Of a stretch of DNA of 64,000 nucleotides, positions 45,132 to 53,951 are shown piece after piece. Every line of letters starts with the position of its first letter. Positions within the stretch are counted from its first letter, which is position 1. Source of the DNA: Bacteroides fragilis (GTDB lineage Bacteria > Bacteroidota > Bacteroidia > Bacteroidales > Bacteroidaceae). Both the position numbers and the translations under genes were made by a program. Location: contig NZ_CP018937.1 of the NCBI RefSeq assembly GCF_002849695.1, forward strand, positions 868,001 through 932,000, read 5' to 3'. The notes under the pieces are model-generated. The model made no database searches and had not been told where the DNA came from. It was given only the letters and a program-made list of their open reading frames with translations.

Positions 45132-46342
45132 ATAAAAGAATAATCGTCAATTTTCTTTTGGGAGTTGTGCTCGTGTCTTCGTGCACTAATGAACAATTTA
45201 CGGACCCTCCTTCTATGGTCTCACAGGCGGAAACTCCTGATATTGTTTTAAATGTGAATGAAGCAGTGGAAGATTTTGATAGCTTCGTTTCTAAGCTACG
45301 TTCTGCTGGAACAATCAAACTGGTGACTCCTGATTTTACACGTATTGTTAAGAACAATGGAGCTGACAGCTGTTTTCAGGCGGAGGGGAGCGAACGATTG
45401 CTGCTAAGCAATGATTCTATTTCTATGATTTTAACAGATCAGTACATTGTTTTTACTAGTGATCTGATAACAGAACAAAATTATAAAGCAACAACAACTC
45501 AATATTACTTAGTACACAAGTCCAAAGAGTATGTTGCAGAATATAATAAGATATTGACCAGCGAAGTGAATCAGCTCGTAAAAACACGTGGTTTAGATGA
45601 AGATTCTCCCAAAGTGGTCCTTCATTCGAACAATGCAATATCAATAAATCAGGCTCTGCACTTGTCCGAGACTATTCTTGAACAGCCTCAAATGAAAAAT
45701 GAAGTTCCGTTTTCAGGTTTAAGTGGAATGCCTGAAACTAGGAGTTCAAGAATCGGCCACCGTCCTAAAGATGTACTAAGAATCTGGTTAATCCGTCATA
45801 AGGGATATTCGGGATTTCAACATGAAGTAACCTGGCAGCAAAATGATACCCGTGCTATGATTAAGGATCTTAATCCGAACGTCAAGGTAGAGTTCTATAC
45901 TCGTTATAGTAACTTTACTGCCGGTTCAGACGCTTCTAAAACACTTGATGAGTTTAGAAAGTGGGTGAAAGATAGTAAATCAAAGGGATATGACTGGTCA
46001 GACAGGATTGATAAGGATATATTTATTCTTATTTCTTACGGAGGATATAATGAAAATATAGTCGGATTAGGAGCATTAGACACCTATAAGTTGGACAGAG
46101 AATCGAACCCACGTGCATTTGGACTGTCCGCTATGAACCCTATAACCGCACCTAAAACTTTGGCACATGAACTAGGTCATATTCTTGGTGCTGTCCATAC
46201 GGATTATACTTGGTGGGAAGGTTGGTGGATATTCCAGATCCCGCAATATGATGTAATGTCGTATCGTGAATTCCGCAGAAATTTGATACGCGATCCTAAT
46301 AATGTCCGCATAGTACGAAATAACTTAAAGATTTCACATTAG
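45128..46342 (+). CDS. Fragilysin-like zinc metalloprotease zymogen (lipoprotein)
   Basis: A 404-residue secreted metzincin laid out like B. fragilis toxin (fragilysin, about 397 residues). The signal peptide ends in a lipobox (LVSSC, C19). A prodomain spans about 20-205, with the possible Arg activation site R205 in MPETRSS, and a catalytic domain 206-404. The zinc motif HELGHILGAVH gives ligands H347, H351 and H357 with catalytic E348, and a Met-turn follows at M377 (YDVMSY). Fragilysin has the motif AHELGHILGAEH at nearly the same numbering. The insert between the third His and the Met-turn (Trp-rich) is longer than in fragilysin. Its stop is followed by a terminator at 46432. Activity and target are unknown. 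Confidence 0.88.
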   Translation: MNKRIIVNFLLGVVLVSSCTNEQFTDPPSMVSQAETPDIVLNVNEAVEDFDSFVSKLRSAGTIKLVTPDFTRIVKNNGADSCFQAEGSERLLLSNDSISMILTDQYIVFTSDLITEQNYKATTTQYYLVHKSKEYVAEYNKILTSEVNQLVKTRGLDEDSPKVVLHSNNAISINQALHLSETILEQPQMKNEVPFSGLSGMPETRSSRIGHRPKDVLRIWLIRHKGYSGFQHEVTWQQNDTRAMIKDLNPNVKVEFYTRYSNFTAGSDASKTLDEFRKWVKDSKSKGYDWSDRIDKDIFILISYGGYNENIVGLGALDTYKLDRESNPRAFGLSAMNPITAPKTLAHELGHILGAVHTDYTWWEGWWIFQIPQYDVMSYREFRRNLIRDPNNVRIVRNNLKISH

Positions 46343-46431
46343 CCTAATAGAACTGACCATTGCGAAATAGTCCAATTCTGTTATTTTTAGTGGATTAGAA
46401 AATAGTTGATTAGTAGAAAATTAACAATGAA

Positions 46432-46470
46432 GGGGCTGTCTAACAACAAAAAGTTAGATGGTCTCTTTTT
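46432..46470 (+). terminator. Terminator of the metalloprotease gene
   Basis: GGGGCTGTCTAAC (46432-46444) pairs with GTTAGATGGTCTC (46453-46465) as a 13-bp RNA stem using Watson-Crick and G-U pairs, followed by TTTTT. Confidence 0.65.
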
Positions 46471-47578
46471 CTAGTATAAAGACTGCCCAAACTTATTGGA
46501 TAGTCTCTTAATGTTATGTGTTCTTGTCATATGCAACCATCCTGCCAACATGAAGGGATTATAAGGGAATACCAGATTGTGTATTTTAGCCATCAACATA
46601 TATTATATGTGAATCAGTAGGCCAACTACTGATTTGCATAATTTATATATTCTTTCTCAATTATTTCCTGTGGCCCTATATTGATAGTAATTCTTTTTTA
46701 TAAATACGCTTCATATAACCTTTGCGCTCCCTTATGTGTATATTTAAAGTGCCTTCGGTTGTTTACGAGGCGGATTTAGTTTTAATATATAATGTAAAAG
46801 ATGCAGGTTTATTGAATTTTATAATAAATGAGACCTGTTTCAATTTTTGCTCTTGAAGTAGTCCTTTAGCATTCTAAGTGGACGTTAGTTGTTAGTAAGC
46901 AGGTCATTCTGTAATTCTGAAAATTGGAGAGGGAGACCACAATCTCCATATATCATTGGTTTACGAATGTTTGTTGTAATTCGATGTAGTCATCGCCTGA
47001 CAGAGTATAGTGGAGCAGCAGACCATATCGTTTGATATGGCTACTGTTACACTGCAATACAGGTGAGTTTCATTTCTCTGTTGGCAAAATGTTCCTCAAT
47101 GATAGTATCGGCGAATTCCGGAATGGCTTTGATAAGGTTTAAGCTGATTGTTGGAAAACTACCCTGCAGCGTGCGGTATAGGGATAAAATAGATGCGTTG
47201 TGTCTGTATTATATACTTTTTATCAGGATATGTTCCAACATATCCTCTGTTTTCAGTGTTGGTTGGGCGTATTCATTTGACGCTCTTTTCCATAATTTGC
47301 AATTTTTCATATTCAATGGTTGTGGGTAAATTGATAAATACAGAAATTGTTTTTTTTAAATAATGCAAATGTAGTGACTTGATCTTTATGTTCTTTATGA
47401 AAAAATCTGAAATTATTCATTGGCCAAAATTTTCTTAGACAATTGTTTGAAAGTAGAGAAGAAAACGTCTCTCAACAGGCGTTGGTTACATCAAGCATGG
47501 AAAATACCTCTCCCCCCTCTCCCTCGTGGTTTGAAATTATTTCGGATTTTTTTTAAATAATAATAATTGTAATGTGAC
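46471..47578. other. AT-rich gene-free stretch with a decayed frame
   Basis: About 1.1 kb without an intact gene. A second small hairpin (46478-46507) follows the protease terminator. The part at 46953-47310 looks like a broken minus-strand gene (listed separately). The rest shows nothing I can name. Confidence 0.45.
46953..47310 (-). pseudogene. Decayed minus-strand coding remnant
   Basis: On the minus strand an ATG at 47310 starts MKNCKLWKRASNEYAQPTLK, which stops early. Another frame continues with protein-like text (SLNLIKAIPEFADTIIEEHF, then ANREMKLTCIAV) and a third with RYGLLLHYTLSGDDYIELQQ. Three adjoining protein-like pieces in successive frames suggest a small gene broken by at least two frameshifts. 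I do not recognise the family. Confidence 0.3.
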
Positions 47579-47586
47579 TATTTTTG
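47579..47586 (+). promoter_or_regulatory. -7 box of the fimbrillin-LRR gene
   Basis: TATTTTTG matches TAnnTTTG exactly, about 60 bases before the ATG. The surrounding upstream DNA resembles that before the paralog at 61134. Confidence 0.55.
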
Positions 47587-47646
47587 CCCTCAAAATCTTA
47601 TAGAATAAAACTTTATACACTGAGAAAACATTAAAATCACTCAATT

Positions 47647-49701
47647 ATGCGTATGATAGAAAAAATAAAATTGATACTACTTACTTACATAGTCTTGTTG
47701 TTTGCTTCATGTGCAGTTGAAGAAGAAGTTAAAGAAAAAAGAGGGATTATGTTCAGTGCTCAAACACGCACCAATAGTTCCACCACTGAATACACGAACT
47801 TGCAGCCTGGAGAGCGGGTTGGAATGTATATTGTAGGGCGCACCCAGATAGGTACGGAGTCTTCGCTCAAACCCACGGGTAATACTTTCGACAATCTCTT
47901 CTTATCTTGTCAGGAAGAAGGAGCTCTCAGACCTCAAACAGTGACTCGGTATCCTCCAGAAATCAGCTATGTAGACTTTTATGCTTATGCTCCATATGAT
48001 GCGGCAACAGAAATTGCGTCAAATCAGTTAATGTCATTCTTCGTACAGCACGATCAATCTCTCTCCGAAGCAGTTAGGAAATCCGATTTGCTATGGTCAA
48101 AACTGCTAAATGTTGCGACAACCTCTACATCAATTCCTTCCTTGACATTCAATCACTGTTTGAGTAAACTGATTATTAATCTGAAGGCTGGGGTAGGAGT
48201 TACATTAAAAAATACGATCGTGAAGATTACCGGAACCAAACCTGGTGTTAAATTAAATATGGTTGATGGAGCACTCGCCCAAGTTCAGGGCGATGCGATA
48301 GAGATAACTCCAATGATCTATGACGGCAAGTCGGGATATAAGGCTATCATTATTCCACAGATCGTTGCTGGAGGGACCAGACTTTTTAGTATCGTTAATA
48401 ATGGAAAAAACTATTATTATACAATGAAAAGTTTAAAAGAGTTCACTCCGGGAACAAAGTATACATACGATATCACTATAAATGCGGATGATTTGAAGGT
48501 AGAAATGACCGGTAGTATTAATGAATGGGAGCCTGGAGAAACGACAACCGAAGTTTTGCTTGAAAGTTTATCTATAAAGCAACTTCCTGATAAAAGAGTC
48601 TATGCTTTGGAAGAAAATATAGACTTAAGTGGACTCAAAGTGCTTGGTAACTATGATGATGGTAAGCAGCGTCCTGTCAATGTTGGCATAGAACATATAA
48701 GTGGATTCTCTTCTTCAATTCCTGTCGAAGAGCAGAATGTAGTAATAACTATAGAAGATAAGCAGGTCTCTTTTCCTATCCAGATTGCCCCTGTACGTGT
48801 AGAAAATGGTGTCTTGTCAGAAGTCTTAAATGGTTATGATGAGATCGTGCTTCCGAATCATGTGACATCAGTTTCTAAGAAAGCATTTTACGAAAAAAAG
48901 ATTATTAAAGTAGTGCTCAATGAGGGGCTTAAATCGATCGGAGAGGATGCCTTTTTTGCTTCAACTGTTCGAGAAGTGATCTTTCCTTCCACTTTGGAGC
49001 ATTTGGAAGCCGATGTCTTTTATCACTGTCGCAACTTAAAGCTGATAGATCTGAGCCACACAAAAATCACTAAACTTCCAACCGGTACTTTTGCATATAC
49101 CGGAGTTGAAAGAGTGTTATTGCCTGAAGGGCTGAAAGAAATCGGATCACAAGCATTTATTAATACTTCCCGACTGGAAGTGATTGAAATACCTGAGAAT
49201 GTGAAAATAATCGGGCGTGAAGCTTTTCGCGAGAGTGGTATTAAAACTGCTAAACTACCTAACGGAATTGCAATTATAGCGGGAGCTGCTTTCTATCATT
49301 GTCTTGAACTGACAGATGTAATAACCTATGGACCCGTTTCCGATGACTATCCTGATGCTATAATCCAAACTTATTGCTTTGAAGGGTGTCCAAAATTAAC
49401 TCGTTTCGAAATTCCGCAAAGTATCCGGATATTGGAGCAAGGTTTACTGGGTGGAAATAGGAAAGTTGGCCAATTAACTATTCCTGCTAATGTAGTAAAG
49501 ATACATTTTTCTGCATTTGGTGAAACGGGTATTAAAGAAGTTAAAGTAAAAGCAATAAATCCTCCTCAAGCAGTGTTCGATGTTATGTGGTACGGTTTTC
49601 CGAATGATGTTACCACAATTTCGGTTTTTGCCGGATCGGTAGAACGATATAAAACCGAGAAAGGATGGAAAGACTTTGCCAGTAAGATAACGTCGCTGTA
49701 A
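47647..49701 (+). CDS. Fimbrillin-like lipoprotein fused to BspA-type leucine-rich repeats
   Basis: A 684-residue surface lipoprotein. The lipobox is LLFASC (C22). The N-terminal 300 residues form an Mfa/fimbrillin-like domain ([51 protein letters not shown]). An Ig-like domain follows at about 305-390 ([20 protein letters not shown]). The C-terminal part (about 395-684) carries BspA/LRR_5 repeats such as [19 protein letters not shown] and [20 protein letters not shown]. BspA repeats mediate binding to host matrix and to other bacteria. Residues 1-300 are closely similar to the whole protein at 61134. It stands alone with its own promoter. Fusion of a pilus-type domain to an adhesin repeat suggests a tip or surface adhesin. 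Confidence 0.85.
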   Translation: MRMIEKIKLILLTYIVLLFASCAVEEEVKEKRGIMFSAQTRTNSSTTEYTNLQPGERVGMYIVGRTQIGTESSLKPTGNTFDNLFLSCQEEGALRPQTVTRYPPEISYVDFYAYAPYDAATEIASNQLMSFFVQHDQSLSEAVRKSDLLWSKLLNVATTSTSIPSLTFNHCLSKLIINLKAGVGVTLKNTIVKITGTKPGVKLNMVDGALAQVQGDAIEITPMIYDGKSGYKAIIIPQIVAGGTRLFSIVNNGKNYYYTMKSLKEFTPGTKYTYDITINADDLKVEMTGSINEWEPGETTTEVLLESLSIKQLPDKRVYALEENIDLSGLKVLGNYDDGKQRPVNVGIEHISGFSSSIPVEEQNVVITIEDKQVSFPIQIAPVRVENGVLSEVLNGYDEIVLPNHVTSVSKKAFYEKKIIKVVLNEGLKSIGEDAFFASTVREVIFPSTLEHLEADVFYHCRNLKLIDLSHTKITKLPTGTFAYTGVERVLLPEGLKEIGSQAFINTSRLEVIEIPENVKIIGREAFRESGIKTAKLPNGIAIIAGAAFYHCLELTDVITYGPVSDDYPDAIIQTYCFEGCPKLTRFEIPQSIRILEQGLLGGNRKVGQLTIPANVVKIHFSAFGETGIKEVKVKAINPPQAVFDVMWYGFPNDVTTISVFAGSVERYKTEKGWKDFASKITSL

Positions 49702-50425
49702 TAGATTAAAATTACTTCTATACTATTATGCTTTTTTGTATAAAATGAAACAACTGAAATGCGGTGTTATTACTGCTAAGTGATTATCATAACAGGTACG
49801 ATTTGTTGCATCAGACTCTTCAATAGGCACCTAATTTAGAGTGTTACGTATGTTTTATATCAATGAAAATTTGGATATGGTTTGAAATGGAGGTAGATAG
49901 GTCTCTTAAATACTCTTCAGATACGCTTTCTTAATTAATCAAATTCGCGCAATCTCATTAAATAGGCTTAAATGTTAAAGTTTGTGTTGGAAATGTGTTG
50001 TAAAAGAATTATGGACATATTCAATGTGTTGATCTGTGGGTTATTTTTTTACATATTTACCAAACTGCAGAAAGAAGGAAAGTTTCTATAAATTGATATC
50101 CGGCTGAAAACTGCCCCTCTTTTCAAATGGTGGTGGGTTATTTATGACTTTAGTTTTAAAATAAATTCAACTACTAAACTGAATATTAAAGGCAAAAGAA
50201 AATTATTTATTATCCTTTTAAAGTGATAGAGGAGTGCTCTGAACAGCAAAAAGAGTGTTTTCTTTTAAGTCCAATGGAATGTTAACTAAAACAATGATAC
50301 GGAGAATAAACAAATGGATAAAAGAGAAAAGATAAAAAGAACTGAAGTTGCCGCTAAGCTATCACTTAGGATCTACTACCGATAAAACAAAAGTGAAATA
50401 ATCAACCATTTATAACATAAATATC
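49702..50425. other. Intergenic stretch before the second AraC gene
   Basis: AT-rich DNA without a supportable gene. A 26-codon hydrophobic frame (MDIFNVLICGLFFYIF at its start) lies near 50010-50090 but has no other support. No exact -7 box was found for the AraC gene. Confidence 0.4.
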
Positions 50426-51295
50426 ATGAATAAGAAAAGAAAATCAAAAAAATTATTGTACGCAGAGGAACATTTATCATGTGTCAACTATGTAAATTCT
50501 CCTCAAACCGGATTCAGGTACGAAGAGATACCTGCCGGGACTTACTTTCAAAAAGATTCGATCACCCAGAATTATATACTCATGTTTTTGGAGGGGAGTT
50601 GCTCCATAGGTTCGGGATTTTATCCGCAGAGGGTTTTTAAAGCAGAAGAGATGGTGCTCATACCCAAATCCAGCGTATTTGAGGGACGGGCACTGGAAAC
50701 GCTAAAAGTACTTGTGTTCCACTTTCATGTGCCCCTGAACAGTTGTGATACGGTGACATTTGAGATCTATTCAAGATACTGTCTGAGAATAGAGTATGAT
50801 TTTTCACCCCTCCCATTTCGGGAGCCCCTGACTCAATTTGTGCAGCAGATGATTCATTATCTGAAAAGTGGAATAAAGTGCGCGCATCTGTTCGAAATTA
50901 AACATAAGGAATTTTTTCTTTTGCTGAGGGGGTTTTATACAAGAGAACAGGTAAGCTATCTGTTATATCCGATACTTGGAAAAGTACTTTCTTTTAAGGA
51001 CTTTATACTATCGAATTACGTAAAAGCTGGCAGTATCGAAAATTTGATCAGCATGTCCCATCTGAGTAAAAGTTCATTTTATGACAAGTTTAAATCGGAT
51101 TTTGGAATGACAGCCAAACAGTGGATGCTGCAACAACAAATGAACATTGTACGGGCAAAAGCCTGTGAACCGCAGGTAACAATTAAGGATCTTATGGATG
51201 TAATAGGATACAGTTCCCCTACGCACTTCAACCGTTTCTGTAGGACTTACCTGGAGTGTACACCCGGGGAGTTGCTGAAAATCAGTAGAGAGTAA
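50426..51295 (+). CDS. AraC-family regulator beside the fimbrial operon
   Basis: A 289-residue protein with an N-terminal cupin-like sensor (about 30-110; YILMFLEGSCSIGSG, FKAEEMVLIPKSS) and a C-terminal AraC helix-turn-helix pair (about 205-285; IENLISMSHLSKSSFYDKF and IKDLMDVIGYSSPTHFNRFC, ending CTPGELLKIS). The first 10 residues are strongly basic. It lies 410 bases upstream of the major fimbrillin gene on the same strand and is the obvious candidate for controlling the fimbrial genes. AraC-type regulators accompany many Bacteroides fimbrial and surface loci; direct control here is inference. Confidence 0.88.
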   Translation: MNKKRKSKKLLYAEEHLSCVNYVNSPQTGFRYEEIPAGTYFQKDSITQNYILMFLEGSCSIGSGFYPQRVFKAEEMVLIPKSSVFEGRALETLKVLVFHFHVPLNSCDTVTFEIYSRYCLRIEYDFSPLPFREPLTQFVQQMIHYLKSGIKCAHLFEIKHKEFFLLLRGFYTREQVSYLLYPILGKVLSFKDFILSNYVKAGSIENLISMSHLSKSSFYDKFKSDFGMTAKQWMLQQQMNIVRAKACEPQVTIKDLMDVIGYSSPTHFNRFCRTYLECTPGELLKISRE

Positions 51296-51395
51296 CACAC
51301 TGTAAAACATATTTTTACATAATACTTTTAAATAAAAGCTTCTACTTTTGAATCATTGTGGAGTTTTTTGAAAAGAAGATAAGTCGCATCTACCG

Positions 51396-51403
51396 TATCT
51401 TTG
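51396..51403 (+). promoter_or_regulatory. -7 box of the fimbrial operon
   Basis: TATCTTTG is an exact TAnnTTTG match; a TTTG at 51367-51370 is 25 bases upstream. Transcription near 51410 would leave a leader of about 295 bases before the major fimbrillin. Confidence 0.5.
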
Positions 51404-51416
51404 CCCCAGATAAAAA

Positions 51417-51533
51417 ATGAATCAAAAACAAATCAAGGATATGCAGGTCTCTCTATTATCTAATAGAAAGATATTGTTTTCTCTTTATTGTTTGCATTGT
51501 GTCATTTGGTGTCAGCAGTTCATTATAGAGTAA
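51417..51533 (+). CDS. Possible 38-residue leader peptide of the fimbrial operon
   Basis: A frame beginning MNQKQIKDMQVSLLSNRKIL opens just after the predicted transcription start and stops at 51533, well before the fimbrillin gene. It has a hydrophobic, Cys-containing second half. Its place in the long leader suggests a leader peptide, but chance cannot be excluded. Confidence 0.25.
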   Translation: MNQKQIKDMQVSLLSNRKILFSLYCLHCVIWCQQFIIE

Positions 51534-51705
51534 GTAGTTGCATTTTGGCTGCTGATCATCTTCCGGTATTAGAGTCTAATTGTATAAAAAATGAAATAAA
51601 TATTAGTGCTTTTTGTTGAGATTATAATATTTTTTATTTCAGAGGTGCTGATAAGTTTTTAATTATTTCTATATATCATTTATTAATTTAAAAATTTGTA
51701 TTAAC

Positions 51706-52917
51706 ATGAAGAAGAGTTGTTTTTATGCCGGTGCGCTGGCTGTATTGTTTGCTTCCTGCTCTAACGAGGATGGTCTGACTCCGCAGGTGGGTCCGGGGCA
51801 GCCCGGAGGCGATGTCGTTAATGAACTGAAGATTTCGCTGGTGTCCGGAACAGGGCCGGGTACAAGAACAGCGCCCGGGGAGGGAACTGAAAATACCCTG
51901 TACAATGCTTTTGTGTTTGTAAAAGCCGATGTGGACGGGCCTGATGCCGCAAGTCAGACATATGATTATAAATACATTGTTGTAGAGCTAACACAAGGTC
52001 AAACCAGTACTGTTGTTAAACATGTAGAAGGTGGTTCAAAAGTGTATGTTCTTGCGAATACTGATTACCTCACTAAAGCAGGTGCGGAAGGGCTCGCTAA
52101 TGATGTTAACGGCGGCACGGTTAATTTTCACGATTTTGTAGAAGCTATTGACAAGTCGTATGTTTCAAAGCTTGAAACAACGACTGGAAGGTTCATCATG
52201 TCTGGTGTTGCAACGGTTCCTGCATTGAACAGCACAGGAGCAACCGTTCTTGCGGTAAGTTTGAAAAGAGATTTGGCCAAAGTGAACTTTAAGGTAAATA
52301 AAGCGTCAACTGAGGCTAATCTTAGGATTAAAACGGTTGAAGAGATTACTGTTCGCCGTTCTGCGGATCATATACAGCCATTTGCAATGAATGGTACAGC
52401 CTCGACTACCTATGTTTTGCCATACGGCTTTGGCGACGCCAACTATGTTCAGGATGGTTTGAAAGGTAACGTGCTCACACCGGATAATGATCATCAGACA
52501 GCAAGTGCAACAGACTTCTCATTTATTTATCGGGACAAAGACGTGGTGACATCTGCAAATGATTTTACTTTTAGTAACTTCTATGTTTTGCCCAATGCTG
52601 CAAGTACTGCTGAAAAGAGCACTATCATTGTCCTGAAAGCTAAAATAGAAAAGCAAAAAGCGGACGATGCCAATGTTTGGGAAGAAGTACAGGGCTCCAA
52701 ATATTATAAAGCGCGTATTTCATCCGGCCTGACAGCTTATAATACTGCGCAAAATTCCAGCTATACCATTACTGCTACCATCAAAGGAGAAGGAAACGAT
52801 AAGCCTTCGGGCCCTGACCCTGATAGCCCTGATGCCGAAAATACTGAGAGTGATTTGAATATCAACGTTCAGGTTGAGCCTTGGAGCCTGGTTGTTAGTA
52901 GTCAGGAAATAGAGTAA
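51706..52917 (+). CDS. Major fimbrillin (FimA/Mfa1-type subunit)
   Basis: A 403-residue lipoprotein precursor. The lipobox is LLFASC-like (VLFASC, C18). A Pro/Gly-rich linker leads to the first strand LKISLVSGTGPGTRTAPGEG, where R54 occupies the place of the gingipain cleavage Arg in P. gingivalis FimA (R46). Two transthyretin-like domains follow, with the typical NAFVFVKAD and LKRDLAKVNFKVNKAS stretches. The C-terminal strand (QVEPWSLVV) would serve as donor or acceptor in strand exchange. It is the first gene of a five-gene fimbrial operon and probably the most abundant subunit. Confidence 0.85.
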   Translation: MKKSCFYAGALAVLFASCSNEDGLTPQVGPGQPGGDVVNELKISLVSGTGPGTRTAPGEGTENTLYNAFVFVKADVDGPDAASQTYDYKYIVVELTQGQTSTVVKHVEGGSKVYVLANTDYLTKAGAEGLANDVNGGTVNFHDFVEAIDKSYVSKLETTTGRFIMSGVATVPALNSTGATVLAVSLKRDLAKVNFKVNKASTEANLRIKTVEEITVRRSADHIQPFAMNGTASTTYVLPYGFGDANYVQDGLKGNVLTPDNDHQTASATDFSFIYRDKDVVTSANDFTFSNFYVLPNAASTAEKSTIIVLKAKIEKQKADDANVWEEVQGSKYYKARISSGLTAYNTAQNSSYTITATIKGEGNDKPSGPDPDSPDAENTESDLNINVQVEPWSLVVSSQEIE

Positions 52918-52946
52918 GTTCATTTTTCGGAATAACAAGTAATAAG

Positions 52947-52968
52947 TACTGCGGAGTGATCCGCAGTA
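52947..52968 (+). terminator. Hairpin between fimbrillin and anchor genes
   Basis: TACTGCGGA (52947-52955) pairs perfectly with TCCGCAGTA (52960-52968) around GTGA, then TTATTTT. Inside an operon it would act as a partial terminator or as an mRNA-stabilising structure, favouring the major subunit over downstream genes. Confidence 0.55.
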
Positions 52969-52994
52969 TTATTTTCCCAATAATATTCTTTCCT

Positions 52995-53906
52995 ATGGTA
53001 TTTTCCAGAACTATCTTTCCGTATCTTCTTCTGCTTTGTCTTTTTCTGCATTCGTGTATTACCGACAACTACGACCGTTGTCTGGGTATTCGTCTTGCTT
53101 TGAGTTATCCTTCCGAGGGCGAGCGCTGTGAGAGGATTCATATTTTTGTCTTTGACGAGCGTGGCAGTCTGTTTTCTTCTTACGAGAAAACGGGTCGACA
53201 GCTTGCTCCGGGTGTCACCTACCTCCTGCAAGTTCCTCCGGGAAAGTATACGGTCGTAGCCTGGGGAGACGTACACGGAGATTACTCTTTTACCCGCAAA
53301 GACATTACGCGGGCTTCCACGGGGCAGATGATACCCGGTTCCGAGCTGGAGCGTTTTCGTATGCTTGTGGCACTGGATAAAGACTTGAATACCCTTTCCC
53401 GTCCTTTAAATCCTGTTTTTCATACTTCAGAATATAACATTGATTTAAAAGAGGGACAAACCTCTGAGGTATCACTTGAATTTGTGAAAAACACGAATAA
53501 AATACAGGTAAAGACCTCGGGATTACCCGCAGGGGTTTCTTACCATGAGCTGGATGTCGGCATCCGTTCCAGCAACTGGCAATATCACTTTGACAACTCC
53601 GTCCCTCAGGACGCTGCAGATATTACCTATAAACCTTACGAAAAAAAAGTTGATAAAGAGGTTAGTATCTCTGATTTATCGGTCCTCCGCCTTATCGATT
53701 CCGGCAATCCTGTCTTTTACATTAAAGATGGTGACACGGGAGATATCCTTTATCAGCGTAACCTGATCAGCCTTCTTATGAACCTGCCCTATATGGACTT
53801 GGATAAGGAGGATTATTTTGAGATAGAACTGGACTTCGAGGGTCCGACCATTGCGATAAAAATAAACGGTTGGGAAATTATTGACAACGGCCAGGATATT
53901 TCCTGA
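52995..53906 (+). CDS. Fimbrial anchor/assembly lipoprotein (FimB/Mfa2 type)
   Basis: A 303-residue lipoprotein. The signal peptide ends LFLHSCITDNYDRC, and the mature start with paired cysteines is typical of FimB/Mfa2. The following strands (RIHIFVFDERGSLFSSYEKT, GKYTVVAWGDV) match this family, which terminates pilus growth and anchors the fibre in the outer membrane. A GTG codon at 52956 would extend the protein by 13 residues but overlaps the intergenic hairpin, so the ATG at 52995 is chosen. The Arg needed for proteolytic activation of polymerising subunits is not obvious here, as expected for an anchor. Confidence 0.85.
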   Translation: MVFSRTIFPYLLLLCLFLHSCITDNYDRCLGIRLALSYPSEGERCERIHIFVFDERGSLFSSYEKTGRQLAPGVTYLLQVPPGKYTVVAWGDVHGDYSFTRKDITRASTGQMIPGSELERFRMLVALDKDLNTLSRPLNPVFHTSEYNIDLKEGQTSEVSLEFVKNTNKIQVKTSGLPAGVSYHELDVGIRSSNWQYHFDNSVPQDAADITYKPYEKKVDKEVSISDLSVLRLIDSGNPVFYIKDGDTGDILYQRNLISLLMNLPYMDLDKEDYFEIELDFEGPTIAIKINGWEIIDNGQDIS

Positions 53907-53951
53907 TCAGTTATGGTAACAGTTTTCTCAACGTATCTATAATAATTTGAT

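Noticed and set aside
45128..46342. The region as the B. fragilis pathogenicity island itself
   Set aside because: No second toxin gene and no mobilisation genes were recognised, and the flanks are HU-like and fimbrial genes.
46432..46507. Insertion-sequence end beside the protease (GGGGCTGTCTAA motif)
   Set aside because: The motif forms a wobble-paired stem with a T run directly after the gene, and no transposase or opposite end is present. A terminator explains it better.
51340..51420. Invertible promoter for phase variation of the fimbrial operon
   Set aside because: No pair of inverted repeats flanking the promoter and no recombinase gene was found in the window.
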